From Planctomycetales bacterium (GTDB lineage: Bacteria; Planctomycetota; Planctomycetia; Isosphaerales; Isosphaeraceae), in assembly GCA_027452145.1 (NCBI GenBank), contig DAIDHB010000063.1, positions 1-55,633 of the forward strand: a DNA stretch of 55,633 nt, read 5' to 3'. A model generated the notes under the pieces. It saw only the letters and a list, made by a program, of their open reading frames with translations. It made no database searches and was not told the origin of the DNA. Below are positions 35,001-42,480 of this stretch, piece after piece. The position numbers and the translations under genes are program-made. Positions within the stretch are counted from its first letter, which is position 1. The number at the start of each line of letters is the position of its first letter.

Positions 35001-36318
35001 CCATCGCGCCGGCGGTGCTGAACCGGTCCTGCGGGTCGCTGGCCAGCGCCTTGAGAACGATCGTTTCCAGGTCGCGCGGGAGCTTCGGATCGAGCCGCCG
35101 CGGCGGCATCGGCGCCCCGGCGCGGATGCTCTCGAGGAGCCGCAGCTCGTCAGTCCCGTCGAACGCCGGGCGCAGCGTCAACAACTCGTAGAGGGTCGCT
35201 CCCAGCGAATAGATATCGCCGCGGTGATCGGACTTGCCCCCGATCCGCTCGGGCGCCATGTAACGCAGGGTGCCGACCAGCTCGCGCGACTGGGTCAGCT
35301 CGGCACCGTCCTCGACCTTCGACAGGCCGAAGTCGGTCACCCAGACGTTCCCCATGGCGTCGAGGAGCAGGTTGGACGGCTTGATGTCGCGATGGACGAT
35401 CCGGCGGCGGTGGGCGTATTCCAGGGCCTCGGCAATCTGCGCCCCGATCCTCGCGATCTCGCGATAATACTGCTGCTCGCCCGAGTGGCCGAGCGTCGAC
35501 GAACCCAGCGACGACGGATGATCGATCACCTCGAGTTGCCCGTCGCTCGATCCCGGCGCCGGACCGGCGGCTCCCTCCTCAACGCCGATCGGAGTCGTGG
35601 CGTCCGCGAGCTCGTCGGTCACGGCGACGGCGGCGAATCGGCCGGTCAATAGGCCGATCGCCGCGCGTGAGCATTCGGCTTCCAGGCTGATCGGACGAGA
35701 CGCACGCGTCGGCTCGGCCTGGCCCGGCGGGCTGACTGGCAACTGCTCGGCTCGCAGCAGCCGGATATCGGCCAGCACGCGGTCCAGGGGTTGTCCCTGG
35801 ATCAATTGCATGGCGTAGTAGCAGACGCCTTCCTGCTCGCCGTAGTCGAAGACATCGACGATGTTGGTGTGGTGGAGCCCGGCCGCGAGCCTCGCCTCGC
35901 CGTGGAAACGGCGCAGGTACCGGGCGTCATCGCGGAATCTGGGATGGATGACCTTCAGGGCGACGATCCGCCGGAGCGGCTCGTGCTCGGCCTGGTACAC
36001 GACGCCCATCCCGCCGCCGCCGATCCGGCGAATGATGCGGTAGTCGCCGAGCCTCTCCGGCGCCCGCCCCTCGTCCCGTCCGGCCCCCGACCCGGGCCGT
36101 TGAGACGCCCAATCGCCGGGGGTCCCCGGCAAGCCGGCGAGCTGCTCCATCTCGACCAGGGCCGGAATCAACTCGCGGATCTGGCCGGACAGCTCGGGGC
36201 GTCGCGTGATCAGCTCGGTGACCGACGGCCGCTCCCCGCGGCGGAATCGATTCAGGAACGAGTCCAGGATCGGGCCCAGGAGATCCTCGTCCGGCGCCGA
36301 GGGCGATCCGTCGTTCAT
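32056..36318 (-). CDS. Ser/Thr protein kinase with membrane helix, WD40 propeller and TPR domains (module 2)
   Basis: I start at ATG 36318 (1420 residues). AAGGAG lies 8 nt upstream, and the ATG overlaps the sigma stop codon as ATGA. The frame runs open to 36984, but that stretch is antisense-like noise over the sigma gene. The kinase domain (about 93-430) has RRIGGGGMGVVY, Lys in IVALKVIH (about 119), HRDIKPSNLLL (about 308), DFGLSK (about 330) and GTLRYMAPER (about 350). About 110 residues rich in Pro, Ser and acidic residues are inserted between the hinge (YYAMQLIQGQPLD) and the catalytic loop. A membrane helix lies at about 470-493 (AAVVLAISLTAVALVAAW). WD40-like repeats occupy about 570-1150 (FGFSPDGRYLATTN, LVVWDVDNG, VHIWDLRA). 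The TPR tail, about 1190-1415, ends in RGIPKNWAWRDGILLHLLLR. It is probably a membrane receptor kinase. Confidence 0.92.
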   Translation of the reverse strand: MNDGSPSAPDEDLLGPILDSFLNRFRRGERPSVTELITRRPELSGQIRELIPALVEMEQLAGLPGTPGDWASQRPGSGAGRDEGRAPERLGDYRIIRRIGGGGMGVVYQAEHEPLRRIVALKVIHPRFRDDARYLRRFHGEARLAAGLHHTNIVDVFDYGEQEGVCYYAMQLIQGQPLDRVLADIRLLRAEQLPVSPPGQAEPTRASRPISLEAECSRAAIGLLTGRFAAVAVTDELADATTPIGVEEGAAGPAPGSSDGQLEVIDHPSSLGSSTLGHSGEQQYYREIARIGAQIAEALEYAHRRRIVHRDIKPSNLLLDAMGNVWVTDFGLSKVEDGAELTQSRELVGTLRYMAPERIGGKSDHRGDIYSLGATLYELLTLRPAFDGTDELRLLESIRAGAPMPPRRLDPKLPRDLETIVLKALASDPQDRFSTAGAMADDLRRFVERRPIRSRPVSIGERFWRWCRRDPWLAGASVAAVVLAISLTAVALVAAWNDRKQLRAIGAARNEARLQLFEALVDRARAGRFSHRVGQRFESLAALKRAAALARELRLPADRLNELRDYAIACLALPDLEPTGRVVARPAGVIVTAFDPAMSRYAHRFRDGTISVRRFDDDREIARFTARGDRDVWVFGFSPDGRYLATTNVPGNSLVVWDVDNGAAAIEEPGPVEWRAARFSPDSRRIALLTPNREVIVYNVVDRRVVARWPVQGLGNLAYRPDGRQLAVVINEKESAKCLILEAETGQVVRRIPLPATAAEVAWAPDDRTLAVTGWDSKIYLCDTARGIQYLSLPRLNNQGVSASFHPAGTLFASNDWSGDLRISDPMLGQPLLRLASSVAPEFSRDGRIVVGQEERLTVYRADPALEYRTMTSSIRDATGYEDVSIRHDGRILALGTEDGFMLWDLAHGSELGLVRIGNAWHLMFDASGDLITGGDSGVQRWPIRLDLGRGEVAVGRPQKLPLNGGWNGIGVDRSGRIVARADWKGADLTTPEGTFRVEPLDDCRTVAVSPDGKWLATGSHVASHGAQVWRISDRKQVADLPIDHGAQVIFRPDGTSLMTSGPPCQLWEVGTWNEVTRIAGYARAFSPDGRLLVVQEVSKALRLVEVATGRTLARLEGPDSCTPSAVCFSPDGSRLVFTTKDGPAVHIWDLRAVRKQLAGLGLDWDAPAYSEDDPASPSAPMLSSAQPFNSERLYAEADALAYAGRWEQAAVTLARALTTSVPENAVFPFENAILHLAVGDRAAYELIRLQMLESIRNVSDVRQLAFTAHAFVVADDEPRVTARALELARVRFTNTPDLWTEHVLGLALYRAGRFDEAGQVLEHSLNRDPDWDYQVLNWLALSLVHQRLARPDEARRLLARAERWLAVHRPARPGEVERGIPKNWAWRDGILLHLLLREARTLIRPEPTTLPADVFTPAP

Positions 36319-36941
36319 GGCCATAGCTCCTTCGCCCCTCCAGGCAGGGCCGTGAGAATGACTTTGAGTCGCCTGAGCGCCCGGACGTATCGCTTGTTGG
36401 CCGCCGACTCGCTCAGGCCCAGCACCCGCGCGCATTCGCCGTTGCCGAGCTGTTCGAAATGGCGGAGCACCAGAACCTCCTGGTCGATCGGGTCCATCCC
36501 GTCGAGGGCCTCGCGAAGTCGGAGCGTCCGTTCCGCGCGGATGGCGGCATCGCTGGCGCGCGTGTCGCGACCCAGGAGCCGGGCCGCCAGTGCCGCCGAG
36601 CTCGCGGCCAGATACGGGCCGCCGTGGATCGACACCACCCGCGCCGCATCCCGGGCCTGCGTCCCCAGCTCCTTGCGGTGCACGAGCTGCAACCTCTGCA
36701 GCGTCAGGAACCTCAGCCACAAAAACGGCGGCATCGGGGCCGGCTGGCGCTCGTACTCGGGAAGCCTGGCCAGGGCCTCGAGGAACGCCTCCTGGATGAT
36801 GTCCGACGGATCGACCCGGCCATTCAGGCGCGGATCCAGCCGGAGCGCGACCATCCGCCGCAGCCTGCCGCGATGTGCCGACAGGAACGGTCCCCAGTCG
36901 CGCGGATCGCCGTTGCTCTCGTGGTCGGATCCCTGCTCCAC
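36315..36941 (-). CDS. ECF-type RNA polymerase sigma factor, kinase-associated (module 2)
   Basis: The protein has 208 residues from a GTG start at 36941. The sigma-2 region lies at about 22-90: RLRRMVALRLDPRLNGRVDP, SDIIQEAFLEALARLPEYER, then PFLWLRFLTLQRLQ. The sigma-4 helix-turn-helix lies at about 148-200: MDPIDQEVLVLRHFEQLGNG, ECARVLGLSESAANKRYVRA. VDPSDIIQEAFLEA and the WLR motif are typical of planctomycete ECF factors that neighbour Ser/Thr kinases. It belongs to a clearly different subgroup from the sigma factor at 26242, so this is not a simple copy of module 1. Its stop codon overlaps the kinase 2 start as ATGA, which implies translational coupling and a fixed ratio of the two proteins. 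No classical anti-sigma gene is adjacent. Confidence 0.92.
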   Translation of the reverse strand: MEQGSDHESNGDPRDWGPFLSAHRGRLRRMVALRLDPRLNGRVDPSDIIQEAFLEALARLPEYERQPAPMPPFLWLRFLTLQRLQLVHRKELGTQARDAARVVSIHGGPYLAASSAALAARLLGRDTRASDAAIRAERTLRLREALDGMDPIDQEVLVLRHFEQLGNGECARVLGLSESAANKRYVRALRRLKVILTALPGGAKELWP

Positions 36942-37350
36942 GGCTGACCCCCGGGTTGGCCGCCGACGGTTTCTTCTCTCTCAATCCTATAGACTGCGCG
37001 CCAGCATCGACTATGGACAGGAAACATCTTGAGCCGGAAGATTCGTCGGCATGGGCGTCGCTCGAAGCCGGCGCGGTCGATCGAACGTGTAAATCTCTGT
37101 TAACGGCAGCGGGGCGGCGCGATTGATTCGGGGGCCACGGATCTCAAGCTTCTCGGAAATCCCGCGGCGCAGACTGGCGAGGCGATCGACGGGCCGCTAC
37201 GATGCGTGGGTCGATAAGGTCCGACGTAACCGTCGTGTGGCGTATTAACTTAAGCGCCAACGACATGCTCCCGTGAATCGGGTGTTGACTCCGGCGTTGT
37301 TCCGATAGACCCACCCTCGAGGCCGAGGCTTGCACCGAGCCCGGATCGTG
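36942..37350. other. Divergent intergenic region between sigma gene 2 and the arabinofuranosidase gene
   Basis: This is 409 bp without a credible gene. It is less GC-rich than its surroundings and includes GTAAATCTCTGTTAACGG near 37088 and TATTAACTTAAGCGCC near 37240. A TTGACT near 37290 could be a -35 for the plus-strand gene, but the hexamer 15-17 bp further on is poor. On the minus strand TATAGG near 36990 is a possible -10 without a recognisable -35. I see no conserved RNA structure. Confidence 0.45.
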
Positions 37351-38976
37351 ATGAACTCGCAATCGCCCGATTCGCGTATCGATCGGCGCGCGGCAATCGG
37401 GCGCCTGGCGGCTTCCGGGGTCATCGGCGGCGGGCTGGCCGCGGCCACTCGGGTGCTCCGTGCGCGCGAGGCACATTCGGCCGCCGCGGCGATCACGATC
37501 AATGTGCTGCTCGACGAGGCCATCGGGCCGATTCGGCCGTCGATCTACGGCCAGTTCACCGAGCACATCGGCGGCGTGATCTACGACGGTATCTGGGTCG
37601 GCCCCGACTCGAAGATCGCCAATACCGACGGTATCCGCCAGTCGATCATCGACCACGTCAAGGCGCTCGGGCCGACCGTGGTGCGCTGGCCCGGCGGCTG
37701 CTTCGCCGATCGGTATCACTGGAGGGACGGAATCGGCCCGCGCGCGAAACGCCCTCGGCGGTTCGGACGGTGGCGCGAGGAGACCGAGACCAACCAGTTC
37801 GGCACCCACGAGTTCCTCCGCTTCTGCCGGCTCTGCGGCGTCGAGCCGTATCTCGCGGCCAACGTCGGCACTGGGTCGGCGGAGGAGTTCCAGCAGTGGG
37901 TCGAGTACTGCAACGCACCGGCCGGCACGACGACGATCGCCGACGAGCGCGCGGCGAACGGCCAGAAGGACCCGTTCGGCGTGGCGTACTGGGGCGTCGG
38001 CAACGAGAGCTGGGGCTGCGGCGGCAAGTTCATCCCCGAGGACTATTGCCGCGAGTACCGCCGCTTCACCGAATGGCTGCCGCGCTACGGGGTGCCACTT
38101 TTCCTGATCGCCGCCGGGCCTGACGGCAACAACACCGACTGGACCCGCCGCTTCTTCGCCCGCTGGGCCGATGGTCAGAAGGCCCCCATCCAGGGCTGGG
38201 CGCCCCACTACTATTGCGGGACCACCGGTCATGCGCTCAAGTTTACGGTTGATCAGTGGTACGAGCAGCTACACAAGGCCAACCGGATGGAGACCCTGAT
38301 CCGCGACCAGTGGGCCGTGATGGGCGAGTTCGACCAAAAGCGGTCCGTCAAGCTGGTGATCGACGAGTGGGGAAGCTGGCATCCGTCGGGCACCGAGATC
38401 AACCCGCGGCACCTGTTCGAGCAGATGGGAACCCTGCGCGATGCCCTGGTCGCGGCGGTCTCGCTCGACACGTTCAACCGCCACGCCGATAAGGTGCAGA
38501 TGGCGAACGTCGCGCAGCTCGTGAACAACCTGCACTCGCTGTTCCTGGCCGACGGCGACCGATTCGTCGCAACGCCGACGTATTACGTCTACACAATGTA
38601 TCGCCCGCATCAGAAGGCCCGCGCGGTGCGGGTCGACATCCAGGCGCCCGAGGTGCCGTTCCAGGCCGCTGGCAAGGGAGAGCAGATCGTCCGCCTGGCG
38701 GGTTCGGCGTCGCGCGGGAACGGCGGGCGGGCCACGCTCACGCTCGCGCACCTGCACGCCAGCGAGCCGGCGGAGGTCGTGATCCGCTTGCGTGGCGGGT
38801 CGGCCGTCGCGGTGCGGCATTCGGTGCTGACCCACGACGAGCTGAACGCGCACAACACCTTCGAGAGCCCCGAGCGCGTACGGCCTAGGACGACCCAGCT
38901 CGACATCCACGGCGACGAGTTACGGCTCACATTGCCGCCGGCCTCGGTCAATGCCCTGGAGCTCCGCCTGGGGTGA
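37351..38976 (+). CDS. Secreted alpha-L-arabinofuranosidase-like glycoside hydrolase (GH51)
   Basis: I start at ATG 37351 (541 residues); the frame opens 21 bp earlier at a TTG. Residues 1-45 resemble a Tat signal: IDRRAAIGRLAASGVIGGGL, with cleavage after AHSAAAA. The (beta/alpha)8 domain carries the GH51 landmarks: SIYGQFTEHIGGVIYDGIW at about 65-85, VVRWPGGCFADRYHWRDGIG at about 109-130, Glu219 as acid/base in GVGNESWG, and Glu339 as nucleophile in VIDEWGSW. The C-terminal beta-sandwich covers about 420-541. The enzyme should release terminal alpha-L-arabinofuranosyl groups from polysaccharides outside the cytoplasm. It is not in an obvious operon: it diverges from sigma gene 2 and converges on the glycosyltransferase gene 15 bp away. 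Confidence 0.92.
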   Translation: MNSQSPDSRIDRRAAIGRLAASGVIGGGLAAATRVLRAREAHSAAAAITINVLLDEAIGPIRPSIYGQFTEHIGGVIYDGIWVGPDSKIANTDGIRQSIIDHVKALGPTVVRWPGGCFADRYHWRDGIGPRAKRPRRFGRWREETETNQFGTHEFLRFCRLCGVEPYLAANVGTGSAEEFQQWVEYCNAPAGTTTIADERAANGQKDPFGVAYWGVGNESWGCGGKFIPEDYCREYRRFTEWLPRYGVPLFLIAAGPDGNNTDWTRRFFARWADGQKAPIQGWAPHYYCGTTGHALKFTVDQWYEQLHKANRMETLIRDQWAVMGEFDQKRSVKLVIDEWGSWHPSGTEINPRHLFEQMGTLRDALVAAVSLDTFNRHADKVQMANVAQLVNNLHSLFLADGDRFVATPTYYVYTMYRPHQKARAVRVDIQAPEVPFQAAGKGEQIVRLAGSASRGNGGRATLTLAHLHASEPAEVVIRLRGGSAVAVRHSVLTHDELNAHNTFESPERVRPRTTQLDIHGDELRLTLPPASVNALELRLG

Positions 38977-38991
38977 CGCCGCGCCGTGGGC

Positions 38992-40071
38992 TCAGGGCCG
39001 CGACGAGGTCTCGCTCGGCCGGCGCAGATGGTTGCGGACATCGCCGATCGTCCCCGAGGACAGCGCGAAGTGGGGACGGCCATCGACCGAGCGCGCCAGA
39101 TCGGCGCGAATCTTCCGACGCGCGAGGACGGCGCGCCACCCCGAGAGTGCATCGCGCTTCCCCGCCAGGAACGGTCCGAGCCGGCCGCGCGCCAGCCGCC
39201 AGAGTCCCTGCGCCGCGATGAACGCCAGATGCGGGCCGGCCGCGAGCGCCAGGCGTCCTCGGGGGAGGTTCCACCAGAAGACCAGCTCGGCGTTGCGGGC
39301 CATCCGGCGCTGGAGGGTCGGGCTGCCGTGATCGTAGGTCGCCGAGATGTCGTGGAGGATCCGGCAGCCTGGATTATAGACGCAGCGATACCCGGCCCAC
39401 CGCATGCGGAACGCCAGGTCGATGTCCTCGTAATACGAGCCGAGCATCGGGTCGAGCCCGCCGGTCTTTTTCAATGCCGATGCGCGATAGAACGCGCTCG
39501 ATCCGCTGGCCCCGAAGACTTCTTCGACCGGACGCGCCGACCACCGCGACGCGTCCTGCCCGTGGCCCCGCTTCATCGGCCAGCCGACCCAGGCGTAGGC
39601 GTCGCCGGCCGAGTCGACGCGATCGGGATTGGAGCGCACCAGGACCAGGGGCGCGACCGATCCCACGGTGGCGTCGGCGAAAGGGGCCAGCCCCGCCTCG
39701 AGCCATCCGGGCGTGACCTCGGTGTCGTTGTTCAGGAGCTGGATGAACGCGCCCCGCGCCGACGCGATGCCCGCATTGGCGGCCGCGCAGAAGCCGCCGT
39801 TGCGGGCGAGGCGCTCGAGTCGCACCCAGGGGAACGCCTCGGGCAGCCATTCGGCCGTGCCGTCGGTCGAGCCATCGTCGGCGACCACGACCTCGATCGG
39901 CCGGTGCTCGGGTTCGGGCCGATTCCGCTCGATGCTGGCGAGGCAGCGCGCCAGCAGGTCGCGGCCGTTGTAGGTCGGGATCACGATCGAGCAGATCGGG
40001 CCGGCCGACGTGCTCGCCTTCTCCGGGTCCGTCAGGCCTCGGGCCGGGTCGGGCGCTTCGAGTCGTTCCAT
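38992..40071 (-). CDS. Glycosyltransferase family 2
   Basis: The protein has 359 residues and a GT-A fold. The nucleotide-binding start is ICSIVIPTYNGRDLLARCLA (about 26-45), then VVVADDGSTDGTAEWL, NGGFCAAANAG, and the metal/sugar site QLLNNDTEVTPGWLEAGL at about 113-130. AFRMRWAGYRC and the adjacent SYYEDIDL correspond to the C-terminal ED motif of rhamnosyltransferase-like GT2 enzymes. There is no clear membrane helix except a weak segment near 258-275, so it is cytoplasmic or peripheral. The start codon at 40071 lies inside the end of the sugar transferase gene (40-bp overlap), so the two genes are co-transcribed. It is likely to add a sugar to a polyprenyl-linked intermediate; the sugar is not predictable. 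Confidence 0.9.
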   Translation of the reverse strand: MERLEAPDPARGLTDPEKASTSAGPICSIVIPTYNGRDLLARCLASIERNRPEPEHRPIEVVVADDGSTDGTAEWLPEAFPWVRLERLARNGGFCAAANAGIASARGAFIQLLNNDTEVTPGWLEAGLAPFADATVGSVAPLVLVRSNPDRVDSAGDAYAWVGWPMKRGHGQDASRWSARPVEEVFGASGSSAFYRASALKKTGGLDPMLGSYYEDIDLAFRMRWAGYRCVYNPGCRILHDISATYDHGSPTLQRRMARNAELVFWWNLPRGRLALAAGPHLAFIAAQGLWRLARGRLGPFLAGKRDALSGWRAVLARRKIRADLARSVDGRPHFALSSGTIGDVRNHLRRPSETSSRP

Positions 40072-41168
40072 GAGGTCTTGCCCCAGAAGACGTGCTGGAT
40101 GGTCATGAGCAGGACCCGGAAGTCCATCAGGATCGACCAGCGCTCGATGTAGTCCAGGTCGTACTGGAGCCGCTTGCGCAGCGAGGTCCGGCCGCGCCAG
40201 CCGTGGACCTGGGCCCAGCCCGTCATGCCGCCGGGGACGGCGTGGCGGAGGTCATAATCGGGCACGGACTTGCGGAATTCCTCGACGAAGATCGGGCGCT
40301 CGGGCCGGGGCCCGACGAGGCTCATCTCGCCGCGGAGGACGTTGAAGAGCTGGGGCAGCTCGTCGATGTTCGTGTGCCGCAGCCAGTCGCCGATGCGGGT
40401 GCAGCGCGTGTCGTGGTCCGACGCCCAGATCGGGCCGGTCTCGCGTTCGGCGTCCTTGCGCATGCTGCGGAACTTGATGATGCGGAACCGCCTGCCGCCC
40501 TGGCCGATGCGCTCCTGGGTGTAGAAGATCGGCCGGCCGGAGGAGAGCAGGATTGCGACGGTGACGATGGCGAAGAGCGGCAAGAGGCAGAATAGCAGCG
40601 CCGCCGAAACGGTGATGTCCATCAGCCTCTTGAGCAGCCGGGCCGACGACAGCCGGGAGCCGACGGGCGGGAGGAACCGGGCGATGCTCCGGTCGGGGAG
40701 GTCGACAGCGGTGGCCGTGCCGGTCCCCTCGCCCGTCAGCGTGCTCAGATCCAGCCGGCCGGCGTCGACCGCGACCCAATGCACGGCGACGTCCGTCTTG
40801 GCGAGCTGACTGACCCGCGGTCGGAGGCCCGGGTCCGACTCGTTCGACACCGCGACCATGACGTGCGTGGCGCGCGCCCGGTCGACAAGCTCGTCGAGGC
40901 GGTCGATGTGTCCCAGGACGGGGATGGGATCGGTCTGGGGATGGAGCGGCAGGTGGCGGTGCCGGCCGCGAAGCCGCATCGAACCGCCCCGCGAATGGCC
41001 GGCGTGGACGAATCCGACGATCGGCAGGCCCTCCCAGGGGCTGCCGACCAGCCGGCGGATCAGCCGGCGCGCGTCGCGCCGGGCACCGACCAGGACGACC
41101 CGCCGGGGATTCCCGGCCGGTGCGGTCGTCACCGCGACCCGGCCGCCGATTTCCAGTGTGTTGTGCAT
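40032..41168 (-). CDS. Polyprenyl-phosphate sugar-1-phosphate transferase (WcaJ/PglC-type, short form)
   Basis: I start at ATG 41168 (378 residues); the extension to 41447 would cross the divergent neighbour's start. Residues about 15-150 form a Rossmann-like domain (RRVVLVGARRDARRLIRRLV). One re-entrant membrane helix at about 176-205 (LLKRLMDITVSAALLFCLLP) begins the catalytic domain. That domain contains FYTQERIGQGGRRFRIIKFR, the Asp-Glu pair and Pro in NIDELPQLFNVLRGEMSLVG plus PRPE, and PGGMTGWAQVHGWRG. These are the motifs of monotopic phosphoglycosyl transferases that start repeat-unit synthesis on undecaprenyl phosphate. The four N-terminal membrane helices of WcaJ are absent, so the enzyme is intermediate between PglC and WcaJ forms. 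It heads the two-gene unit with the GT2 gene downstream and diverges from the second GT2 gene at 41368. Confidence 0.92.
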   Translation of the reverse strand: MHNTLEIGGRVAVTTAPAGNPRRVVLVGARRDARRLIRRLVGSPWEGLPIVGFVHAGHSRGGSMRLRGRHRHLPLHPQTDPIPVLGHIDRLDELVDRARATHVMVAVSNESDPGLRPRVSQLAKTDVAVHWVAVDAGRLDLSTLTGEGTGTATAVDLPDRSIARFLPPVGSRLSSARLLKRLMDITVSAALLFCLLPLFAIVTVAILLSSGRPIFYTQERIGQGGRRFRIIKFRSMRKDAERETGPIWASDHDTRCTRIGDWLRHTNIDELPQLFNVLRGEMSLVGPRPERPIFVEEFRKSVPDYDLRHAVPGGMTGWAQVHGWRGRTSLRKRLQYDLDYIERWSILMDFRVLLMTIQHVFWGKTSWNDSKRPTRPEA

Positions 41169-41367
41169 GGATCGCCACCCGTCCCTGGGTCCCGGATCCT
41201 GGCTCGTGACGTCCGGTCCTGCGACCGCTCGACCTTGACGTCCTCGGCCCCTTATCGTACTCCCGCGTCCGTCGCCCGCGACGCGTTTCCTCAAGCTCTT
41301 GGATCGACCGAACCGACGTTCCATTCCAGTGAATCTGTAAAGAGCCAGTAGTCGTCCGAGTTTAACG

Positions 41368-42462
41368 GTGGTTTTCGTGGAAGGATCGGCCCAGAATCCG
41401 GTGCGGACGAGTCTCGGGCGGCCGCGGTTGACGATCGTGATCGTCAACTACGAGTCGTGGTCCGAGACGGACCGCCTCGTCCGCATGCTCCTGGCCGAGC
41501 CCGAGTCGGACTCAGGTGCGTGCGAGGTCGTCGTGGTCGACAATGCCTCGAGCGGGTCGATACCGGCCGGCCTGGCCGATCCTCGTCCGGGCCTGCGGCT
41601 GATCGTCCGACCGGATAATGGCGGATTCGCCGCGGGAGTCAATGCCGGCTGGCGGTCTTCCTCGGCGGGATGGTTCCTGATTCTCAATCCGGACGTCGAG
41701 ATTCGGCCGGGCTTTCTGTCGCGCGTGCTGGGCCGGCTCGACGCCCTCGAGGCCCGCGGCCCGGATCGTCCCGGCATCGTCGGCTTCGGACTCAGGAATC
41801 CAGACGGCACGCCCCAGGGCTCGGTGGGAGCGTTCCCCACCCTGGCCCGGTCGATCCGCGAGCAATTCATTCCGCGACGGCGGCGCAAGTATCGCCCCGC
41901 GTGGCACCTGCGTGCCGGTCCCGTGGACTGGGTCACGGGCGCCTGCATGCTGGTCGACGCCGCGCTCGTCGCCTTGACCGGCGGGATGGACGAGGACTTC
42001 TTCCTCTACCATGAGGAAGTGGCCTTCTGCCGGCTGGCGGGAATCCTCGGTTGGCGGGTTGAGTTCGACCCGGGCGTCGAGGTGGTCCATCGACATCCCT
42101 TGCAAAATCGGCCGATTTCGCCCAAGATGCGGGTCGTCACCCGGCACAGCAAGCTGCTCTATTTCCGCAAACACTTGCCGCGCTGGCAGTTCCACGTACT
42201 GGCCGCTTTCGTGAGCCTGGAATCGGCGGTTCGCGGGGCCTGGTCGTCGCGCCTGGGACGGCGCGAGGAGGCCGGGGCGTGGCGGGCGATCGCCGGGATG
42301 GTCGGGCGGTTGCGGCGGGGCGAGACGGTGCGCGGGTGTGAGGTCCGGGAGCTGGCCGGCTCGCTGTCGGGATCGCCGAGGCTGGCGGGACCGCATGAGC
42401 CGCATCCGGCACAGATGCCATGGAGGGCTGGTCGATCGGGCGGAGGGCCCCTCGGCCGGTGA
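41368..42462 (+). CDS. Glycosyltransferase family 2 (rhamnosyltransferase-like)
   Basis: The protein has 364 residues. The first possible start is GTG 41368; a GTG at 41377 is an alternative. The GT-A features are LTIVIVNYESWSETDRLVRM (about 21-40), EVVVVDNASSGSIP, NGGFAAGVNAGW, and the DxD-like LILNPDVEIRPGFLSRVL at about 109-126. GGMDEDFFLYHEEVAFCRLA at about 210-229 is the ED-containing motif of this group. The last 70 residues are basic and Gly/Pro-rich. It is cytoplasmic or peripheral and should act in assembly of a surface glycan. It is followed after 18 bp by the membrane glycosyltransferase gene on the same strand and diverges from the sugar transferase gene, so two transcription units of the cluster start from the 199-bp gap at 41169-41367. 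Confidence 0.88.
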   Translation: MVFVEGSAQNPVRTSLGRPRLTIVIVNYESWSETDRLVRMLLAEPESDSGACEVVVVDNASSGSIPAGLADPRPGLRLIVRPDNGGFAAGVNAGWRSSSAGWFLILNPDVEIRPGFLSRVLGRLDALEARGPDRPGIVGFGLRNPDGTPQGSVGAFPTLARSIREQFIPRRRRKYRPAWHLRAGPVDWVTGACMLVDAALVALTGGMDEDFFLYHEEVAFCRLAGILGWRVEFDPGVEVVHRHPLQNRPISPKMRVVTRHSKLLYFRKHLPRWQFHVLAAFVSLESAVRGAWSSRLGRREEAGAWRAIAGMVGRLRRGETVRGCEVRELAGSLSGSPRLAGPHEPHPAQMPWRAGRSGGGPLGR

Positions 42463-42480
42463 GGGAAAGGAAGGATCCGA

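Noticed and set aside
36319..36984. N-terminal extension of kinase 2 by 222 codons
   Set aside because: It overlaps the sigma factor gene in another frame and is Pro/Arg/Gly-rich. The ATGA overlap and AAGGAG support the start at 36318.
41169..41447. Extension of the sugar transferase to 41447 to restore an N-terminal membrane bundle
   Set aside because: The added residues are basic and contain no membrane helix, and the extension would overlap the divergent GT2 start.
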